11,093 nucleotides of DNA from contig JAICXG010000079.1 of the NCBI GenBank assembly GCA_025980625.1, positions 1 to 11,093 on the forward strand, read 5' to 3'. The notes under the pieces were generated by a model, which did no database searches, was not told the origin of the DNA, and saw only the letters and a program-made list of their open reading frames with translations. The translations under genes were made by a program, and so were the position numbers. This document shows, in pieces, positions 6,999 to 11,093 of the stretch. The stretch's first letter is position 1. Every line of letters begins with the position of its first letter. This DNA is from Chthoniobacterales bacterium. Its GTDB lineage: Bacteria; Verrucomicrobiota; Verrucomicrobiia; Chthoniobacterales; UBA10450.

Positions 6999-7023
6999 TG
7001 ATGCTCTGATGCTCCAATGTCAA
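6999..7023 (-). promoter_or_regulatory. candidate vapBC operator and -35 element
   Basis: Two perfect tandem copies of GAGCATCA (minus strand; 6999-7006 and 7007-7014) lie 10-25 bases upstream of the vapB ATG. A consensus -35 hexamer TTGACA sits just before them (7018-7023, minus). Tandem half-sites of about this size are a common ribbon-helix-helix operator layout. No good -10 lies at the right spacing (TATCAC at 6990-6995 is 22 bases away), so the promoter is uncertain. GGTGAT/ATCACC at 7027-7032 and 6998-7003 could also pair around it. Confidence 0.4.
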
Positions 7024-7027
7024 TCGA

Positions 7028-9556
7028 TCACCTGAGCGCGCGATCGGATTGCCCGGACTTCCCCAACGAAATCAGATTAGCAAAAATCCGGTAGGCGCCG
7101 GGAACGCCGGCGGGCAGCTCGCGGAACCAGGAGTAGCCGGTGTAAACGAACCAGCCTTTGCCGACACGCGTCACGAGCAGCCCGCCCTCGAGCGGTTTCT
7201 CGTTCGGGTCGTGACTCGAAAGAATCGGCGTCCAGGCCGGGTCCCATTGGTCGGGAAAATAGAGGCCGCGTTCCTGCACCCAGCCCGAGAAATCTTCCGG
7301 CCCGATTTTATTCGGGAAATTCATCACCGGATGATCGGGCGCGAGGATGCGAACCGGGGCGGTCTCGTCCGTCACGCGATCGTGCGAGACGTGGAGCGGA
7401 TGCGGCAGCTCGTTAGGCTTGGGTCCCGGCGTGGTGTTATATTGCACGACCACGACCCCGCCCTGCTGCGCGTAGGCGAGCAACTCCGGATACCAGGCGC
7501 TGATCCGATCGGGGTGAACGTTGTAGGCGCGCACGCCGAGCACGACCGCGTCGAATTGCGCGAGGTTCGGCGCCTTCACTTCTGCGTCGCTAAGAATTTT
7601 TACCTCGGAACCGATCTCGCGCAGACTTTCCGGGACCGCGTCGCCCGCGCCCGGGATGTAGCCGATATGCCTCGCTTTGTTTTCGATCTTCGCCCTAACG
7701 AGCTTCGCTGCGGCGGAGGAGATCAGGGTTTGTGGCTCAATGTGCGGATAGTCGATGCGCTGACGACTGAAAGCAGGCGCGCGTTGTCCGTCCTTAGAGA
7801 CAAAGAGGGCGCGCAAAGTTCCCTCGCCCGCCATGTCCGGCGGCGCGAGACGAAAGGTGCATGTGGTTTCATTCTCGGCGCTTTCAAGGTCCACGGGCGC
7901 AGAGGCGGGCTCGACCTTCCAGCCTGGCGGAACTTCCAAGGCAACCTGACCGTGAAATTTATCCGATGCCGCGATGACGCGCACGTTGAGCGTTTTCGGT
8001 TGCGCGCTGCCGAAGACGAAAACCGGCCGCGGCAATTGCACGAACGCAGCGGGCGCGATCACGAGCGGCTCGCTTACCTCGCCCGCCACCCGATCAACTT
8101 TACGGAAGCGCGGCTCGAGCGCGTAGGTGATTTCTTGACTGCCGATTTCAAAGGTCGCCTGAACCGAGAAGGGCGGCGGATTCTCGGGCCGCCCGATGAG
8201 CGTCTGGTCGGAAACTTTATAGGTGCCGATCGTGCCCGGCTCGCGCAGCCAGTAGGGCTCGGAAAAAGGAAGGTCGTTAGGCAACGAGACACTTGTCTTT
8301 TCGGTTAACAGTTCGTTAGGGGCAAGCGCCTGGCCGACGGTTTTCGGCGGCTCCTGCGCGATCTGCATCGACATGAACTTCACTTCGACCGGCGAGCGAT
8401 TGATTGCCTCGACTTGAAGTCCAAGCTTTTCGCCCGGTTGCGCCATCGCCTTGTCAGTGACGGCGGCGAGATGCAATCCGAGACAGGCGCCGATGGTTTG
8501 GTCGAGATCGGCGAGCTTCTCTTTGACCCATAAGTCATCGCCGAGACTGCGCAGTTTCCGGCGCAATTCGATCAGTGCCGGGATCGACTTCCATGGGGCC
8601 GAGTCATCGAAGGTCTTGACTATCTGATCGATCTGGCTGCTGAGTGCGTCGCCATTCGCCACGCGCGACCAACTCGTGTCGATGTCGCTGAAAATTCCCT
8701 GCCCTTCGCGCACCGGTTCGCCATCGAGAAACTGAAAATATTCCTTCCGCTCGCCCCGTCGCACTTCAACCCCAAATCCTTGACTCTTGTGCATGCTCCT
8801 GCTCGCCGCGGCGATCTCAGGAAAAGATTGGCCGAGGAGCGGCTGATAACCGCCAACTTCCAGTGGAATCAATCCCGTGACGTCGACCGGTTCGTGGCGC
8901 ATCTCGGCGCGAAAGGCCGCCCAGGAATTCCAGAGCAGGCGCTTCGGTTGCCATGGCCTAACGAACTTAAGTTGCTCCTGAAAACGCTTCGGGTCGCCCG
9001 CGGCACGAAACGCTTCGGCGGCGAGTCGGGCCGAGGCGGTGTGATGGCCATGTGTCTCCGTGTCTTCGGTTGGGAAGCGCGTCACGACAATGTCGGGTCG
9101 AAACTCCCGCATCACCCAAACGACATCGGCGAGAATTTTCTCGCGATCCCAAATCCGCAGGCTTTCCTCGGCCGACTTAGAAAACCCGAAGTCATTTGCG
9201 CGAGTGAAGAACTGCTGGCCATGATCGATCCGGCGCGCGGCGAGCAGCTCCTGGGTGCGAATGACTCCGAGTTGTTCGCGCAGCTCCGGCCCGATCAGGT
9301 TTTGCCCGCCATCGCCGCGGGTGAGTGAGAGATAGGCGGCGTCGTAAAGCGCGCCGTTCGCCCAGTAAGCAATCAGTCCGGTATTCTCATCGTCGGGATG
9401 GGCCGCGACATAGAGAACGCGGCCGAGGACATTCAGTTTTTCGAGCGCGAGGCGAATATGCGCGGCATCCATCTCGCGCGGCGCGTCCGCCGCAGTCGCG
9501 GCGCCGGCCAGACTAACGAATGCGAGCAGGGCCACGCGACGCGAGGTCGGAAACAT
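7028..9556 (-). CDS. large exported PIG-L family deacetylase with C-terminal amidotransferase-like region
   Basis: An 842-aa protein. Residues 1-22 form a signal peptide (MFPTSRRVALLAFVSLAGAATAA). The N-terminal PIG-L/LmbE domain has AAHPDDENTG (51-60; metal ligands H53, D56), LTRGDGGQNLIG (78-89) and THGHHTA (168-174, in place of HPDH). The family deacetylates N-acetylglucosaminyl groups. The middle section is beta-rich (roughly 330-600). The C-terminal part, from about YIPGAGDAVPESLREIG through FDAVVLGVRAYN to GGVVVVQYNTT, resembles a class-I glutamine-amidotransferase/ThuA-like fold, without an obvious catalytic cysteine. ATG 9556 is chosen because it gives a clean signal peptide; TTG 9568 would add four residues. 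It starts 26 bases after the DUF2911 stop, so the two are probably co-transcribed. It is exported, unlike BshB1, so a direct bacillithiol step is unlikely. Substrate unknown. Confidence 0.88.
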   Translation of the reverse strand: MFPTSRRVALLAFVSLAGAATAADAPREMDAAHIRLALEKLNVLGRVLYVAAHPDDENTGLIAYWANGALYDAAYLSLTRGDGGQNLIGPELREQLGVIRTQELLAARRIDHGQQFFTRANDFGFSKSAEESLRIWDREKILADVVWVMREFRPDIVVTRFPTEDTETHGHHTASARLAAEAFRAAGDPKRFQEQLKFVRPWQPKRLLWNSWAAFRAEMRHEPVDVTGLIPLEVGGYQPLLGQSFPEIAAASRSMHKSQGFGVEVRRGERKEYFQFLDGEPVREGQGIFSDIDTSWSRVANGDALSSQIDQIVKTFDDSAPWKSIPALIELRRKLRSLGDDLWVKEKLADLDQTIGACLGLHLAAVTDKAMAQPGEKLGLQVEAINRSPVEVKFMSMQIAQEPPKTVGQALAPNELLTEKTSVSLPNDLPFSEPYWLREPGTIGTYKVSDQTLIGRPENPPPFSVQATFEIGSQEITYALEPRFRKVDRVAGEVSEPLVIAPAAFVQLPRPVFVFGSAQPKTLNVRVIAASDKFHGQVALEVPPGWKVEPASAPVDLESAENETTCTFRLAPPDMAGEGTLRALFVSKDGQRAPAFSRQRIDYPHIEPQTLISSAAAKLVRAKIENKARHIGYIPGAGDAVPESLREIGSEVKILSDAEVKAPNLAQFDAVVLGVRAYNVHPDRISAWYPELLAYAQQGGVVVVQYNTTPGPKPNELPHPLHVSHDRVTDETAPVRILAPDHPVMNFPNKIGPEDFSGWVQERGLYFPDQWDPAWTPILSSHDPNEKPLEGGLLVTRVGKGWFVYTGYSWFRELPAGVPGAYRIFANLISLGKSGQSDRALR

Positions 9557-9582
9557 TGCGAAGGACAAACCCGACTGGCTCG

Positions 9583-10464
9583 CTATTTGAGGCTATCGAT
9601 GATTACCTGGCTGTTGCGGATCGCGGTCTCGTCCGGCTGAGGCTCGGCCTTCAAGAGCTCGATTGATTTCTCCGCTGCCGCCTTCGCCTTGTCCTTGCGC
9701 CCAAGCTTGGCCTCGATCTGCGCCTTTTTGTAATAGATGAAGTAGCGCGGCTCCTTCTGTTTCTCGATCGCGGTGTCGATCCACTTCGCGGCCTGGTCGA
9801 GATCTTTGTCGTGATCGTAATAGAAGCTGGCCGCCTGGTAGTAGAACCCCGGTTTTAATTCCGCCGGATTCTTTAACCCCTCCGCGATTTCAGCGTTCAC
9901 CTTTTCGACCGTGTTCGTGGTCAGCTCGACCGGGACGCGGGTTTTATCCCAGTCAAGCGTGATGGTGGCACCGTCATCCTTCAGGTTGGCGATGCCGATC
10001 GTGAAAGTCTCGACCTCGTTAGGCAAGGTCGTCGGTTTTGCCGTCACTCGCAACGCATCGGCATCAGGTTTGTAACCATAGGCGCCCCAGAGTTTCAGGT
10101 TCTTGGAAAAGATGATCGTCCACTCGTTCTCGCCCGGAATGGTGTAGAAGGCATACTCGCCGGCGGGCAGCTCTTTGCCCTCGATTTTCACCGCGTCGCT
10201 CAACTTGATCCTGGTCGGCGCATTCGCCCCGGTGCGCCAGACTTTGCCGTAGGGCACGAGGCCGCCGAAAATTTCGCGGCCGTGCTTGTCGGGGCGCGAG
10301 TAATCGACCGAGACATCAGTTAAGCCGACCCGCTGCGTAATCGTGCTGTGCTGGCTCGGAGCAGGAAATTGAAATTCCTTTTCCGCCGCAGAGACGCGAG
10401 CGAGCGGGATGAAAACTGGGAGAACCGCGAAAAAACCAACAAAACGAAGTGCGATCATTTTCAT
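9583..10464 (-). CDS. exported DUF2911 protein with C-terminal TPR-like helices
   Basis: A 293-aa protein with a signal peptide at about 1-27 (hydrophobic 5-22, then SAAEKE). The DUF2911 domain occupies about 35-180: SQHSTITQRVGLTDVSVDYS (37-56), SRPDKHGREIFGGLVPYGKV (56-75), VWRTGANAPTRIKLS (75-89), the GEYAFYTIPGENEWTIIFS strand pair (102-120) and WGAYGYKPDADALRV (126-140). From 185 on the protein is helical with a tetratricopeptide-like pair (AAKWIDTAIEKQKEPRYFIY; YYKKAQIEAKLGRKDKAKAA), suggesting a binding scaffold. DUF2911 has no established biochemical role. It is the first gene of the minus-strand run, with a candidate promoter upstream and the PIG-L gene 26 bases downstream. ATG 10464 is used; the Met at codon 3 is an alternative. 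Confidence 0.88.
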   Translation of the reverse strand: MKMIALRFVGFFAVLPVFIPLARVSAAEKEFQFPAPSQHSTITQRVGLTDVSVDYSRPDKHGREIFGGLVPYGKVWRTGANAPTRIKLSDAVKIEGKELPAGEYAFYTIPGENEWTIIFSKNLKLWGAYGYKPDADALRVTAKPTTLPNEVETFTIGIANLKDDGATITLDWDKTRVPVELTTNTVEKVNAEIAEGLKNPAELKPGFYYQAASFYYDHDKDLDQAAKWIDTAIEKQKEPRYFIYYKKAQIEAKLGRKDKAKAAAEKSIELLKAEPQPDETAIRNSQVIIDSLK

Positions 10465-10517
10465 AGAGATTGTGAGAGCCAGGTTAACGATCTGGTCGGG
10501 AGCCAGTTCGTTTCTAG

Positions 10518-10544
10518 ATGATACGGCGCGCGACGCCGAGTCAA
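10518..10544 (-). promoter_or_regulatory. candidate sigma70-type promoter of the DUF2911/PIG-L transcript
   Basis: On the minus strand TTGACT (10539-10544) and TATCAT (10518-10523) are each five of six matches to the -35 and -10 consensus. The spacer is 15 bases, shorter than the preferred 16-18. Transcription would begin near 10511, giving a leader of about 47 bases before the ATG at 10464. It is the only reasonable promoter found ahead of the whole minus-strand run. The -35 lies in the loop of the hairpin at 10523-10559. Confidence 0.4.
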
Positions 10545-10559
10545 ATTCCGGCGCGCCGT
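10523..10559 (-). terminator. GC-rich hairpin directly after the stop of the right-hand gene
   Basis: ACGGCGCGC (10523-10531) and GCGCGCCGT (10551-10559) form a perfect 9-bp stem with a 19-base loop. It abuts the TAG stop (10560-10562) of the minus-strand gene to the right. The position fits a transcription terminator for that gene. No T-run follows, however, and the stem overlaps the candidate promoter of the next gene, so it may act as an attenuating or insulating hairpin instead. Confidence 0.45.
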
Positions 10560-10796
10560 CTAGGATTTGATCAACTGATAGACGTCGGGCGACGGCAGGC
10601 GTAGAAGCGTCACGTCGATGATCGTGCTGCGATGCGATTGGATCAGGTTCCTCACCTGCCGGCCGGAAAGCGGAATGCGCAATGGCAGATAGGAGATCAG
10701 CGGGTTTTGCGCCGGCGCCGCCGGCTCGATCGCGGTGATCTCGAGCGCGAAATCGGCGACGTTGCCTAACAAATCAATCCTTGGCGCGCCGATCAT
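10560..10796 (-). CDS. downstream segment of an unidentified protein, likely frameshifted from 10774-11093
   Basis: This frame encodes 78 aa from ATG 10796 to TAG 10560. It reads as the natural continuation of the frame ending at 10774: DLLGNVADFALEITAIEP, a Pro/Ala linker, LISYLPLRIPLSGRQVRNLI, then HRSTIIDVTLLRLPSPDVYQ. The alternating strands and conserved-looking C-terminal strand VTLLRLPSPDVYQLI suggest the end of a beta-rich accessory domain. A lipase/esterase C-terminal domain is one guess, held loosely. As a stand-alone protein it would start in mid-domain, and no Shine-Dalgarno site precedes its ATG. I do not recognise the family with confidence. Its TTG-TTA-GGC codons carry a variant octamer (10765-10772). 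Confidence 0.5.
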   Translation of the reverse strand: MIGAPRIDLLGNVADFALEITAIEPAAPAQNPLISYLPLRIPLSGRQVRNLIQSHRSTIIDVTLLRLPSPDVYQLIKS

Positions 10797-11093
10797 ACCG
10801 TTGCGTGCGCAGATAAAAGACGATCACGTTAGACGAAATCCCGCTCACTGAGGTGTGCTCGATGATCGATTGGATCGGCACGGTTCCCTTCGTACCCTGC
10901 TCGGAGACAAAGAAGACGTCGCTGCTCGCTATGGGCACGGGAGATCCATCCTGATCGAAGAGGCGAAAGACGACCTGGGCATGCGGATCATACTGGTTCC
11001 GCGGGTCGGCGAGGAAATTGAACAGCCCGACCTTCTGCAAATGTGCGCGCATTCTCGAACGTCGCAGCAGTCTCGCGATCGTAGGCGGCAACG
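10774..11093 (-). CDS. unidentified protein, partial at right edge, probably upstream segment of a frameshifted gene
   Basis: The frame is open to the window edge and stops with TGA at 10774-10776; about 105 residues are visible, and the first codon that could be a start (TTG 11091) is probably internal. It begins basic and helical (TIARLLRRSRMRAHLQKVGL). A beta-rich stretch follows: YDPHAQVVFRLFDQDGSPVP, SSDVFFVSEQG, then SGISSNVIVFYLRTQRYD. The phrase FRLFDQDGSPVP and the later FYLRTQRYD recall C-terminal domains of some bacterial lipase/esterase-like proteins, but there is no catalytic motif in view. The last residues RRAKD look like out-of-frame sequence, since the +1 frame continues with a matching beta-strand pattern. 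Function unknown. Confidence 0.5.
   Translation of the reverse strand, partial: LPPTIARLLRRSRMRAHLQKVGLFNFLADPRNQYDPHAQVVFRLFDQDGSPVPIASSDVFFVSEQGTKGTVPIQSIIEHTSVSGISSNVIVFYLRTQRYDRRAKD

Larger units (their letters stand above)
365..10772. repeat. dispersed octamer family CCTAACGA / TCGTTAGG
   Basis: There are fourteen exact copies. TCGTTAGG on the plus strand starts at 954, 2413, 3117, 3254, 7410, 8274, 8313 and 10017. CCTAACGA starts at 1767, 1883, 4667, 5108, 7694 and 8957. One-base variants are CCTAACAA at 365, 5823 and 10765; ACTAACGA at 3382, 6190 and 9512; and CCTAACGC at 6470. Copies lie in almost every gene, in both orientations and in several codon phases (Pro-Asn-Glu/Asp, Phe-Val-Arg, Leu-Leu-Gly, or at stop codons). 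In the TCGTTAGG orientation the base before is never A and the base after is always C or G in the exact copies. Shared protein motifs do not explain it. Function unknown. Confidence 0.8.

Noticed and set aside
7049..8308. A 419-codon open frame on the plus strand
   Set aside because: It lies wholly antisense to the PIG-L gene, whose product has clear signal peptide, motif and domain structure. The plus-strand translation is Arg-rich and low in recognisable motifs, as expected for a GC-rich shadow frame.
9557..9568. TTG start for the PIG-L protein, four residues upstream
   Set aside because: The ATG at 9556 already gives a complete signal peptide, and no ribosome binding site favours the TTG.
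1..11093. CRISPR arrays, tRNA or rRNA genes, insertion sequences
   Set aside because: No regularly spaced repeats, tRNA-like cloverleaf or CCA end, rRNA signature, transposase-like frame or terminal inverted repeats were seen. The octamer is too short and irregularly spaced to be a CRISPR.
1..11093. Frequent GATC-containing palindromes (CGATCG and similar)
   Set aside because: They are common by eye, but this may simply reflect GC-rich codon choice for Asp, Ile and Arg. They were not counted and show no unusual placement, so nothing is claimed.

Overview
The window is GC-rich (roughly 58-60% by eye), densely coding bacterial chromosome. The gene content suggests a soil-type Verrucomicrobiota (Chthoniobacterales-like). 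It combines a bacillithiol pathway, a DUF2911 protein, a very large exported PIG-L deacetylase and few clear Shine-Dalgarno sites. Acidobacteriota, Gemmatimonadota or a high-GC Bacteroidota relative cannot be excluded from sequence alone.

Layout. Bases 1-999 (minus) hold the N-terminal part of a TolC-type outer-membrane efflux protein, cut by the left edge. It is divergent from a small cytoplasmic beta-propeller-like protein (1112-1771, plus). Everything from 10464 down to 1884 is then on the minus strand with gaps of at most 38 bases. In transcription order: exported DUF2911/TPR protein (9583-10464); exported PIG-L deacetylase of about 842 aa with a C-terminal amidotransferase-like region (7028-9556); VapB/VapC toxin-antitoxin pair (6759-6989, 6340-6762); an overlooked 47-aa single-span membrane protein (6175-6318); a Na+/solute symporter (4508-6178); a half-size BshC-like protein (3734-4504); BshB1 (3025-3741); and BshA (1884-3023). 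To the right (10560-11093) is the 3' end of an unidentified gene, apparently split by a frameshift.

How the genes fit together. BshA joins GlcNAc to L-malate, BshB1 deacetylates the product, and BshC would add cysteine, giving bacillithiol, the low-molecular-weight thiol used in place of glutathione. All three genes are in one translationally coupled block behind a sodium symporter and its tiny partner. This suggests, by inference, that the transporter supplies or recovers a pathway-related solute. The BshC-like protein keeps the recognisable core signatures but has only about half the usual length.

The strongest unexplained signal is not a gene. The octamer CCTAACGA / TCGTTAGG occurs exactly 14 times, on both strands, where about 0.3 copies would be expected from base composition. 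Seven more sites differ by one base. Nearly every CTAAC pentamer in the window belongs to this motif. It behaves like a dispersed recognition sequence (DNA uptake, modification or chromosome maintenance).
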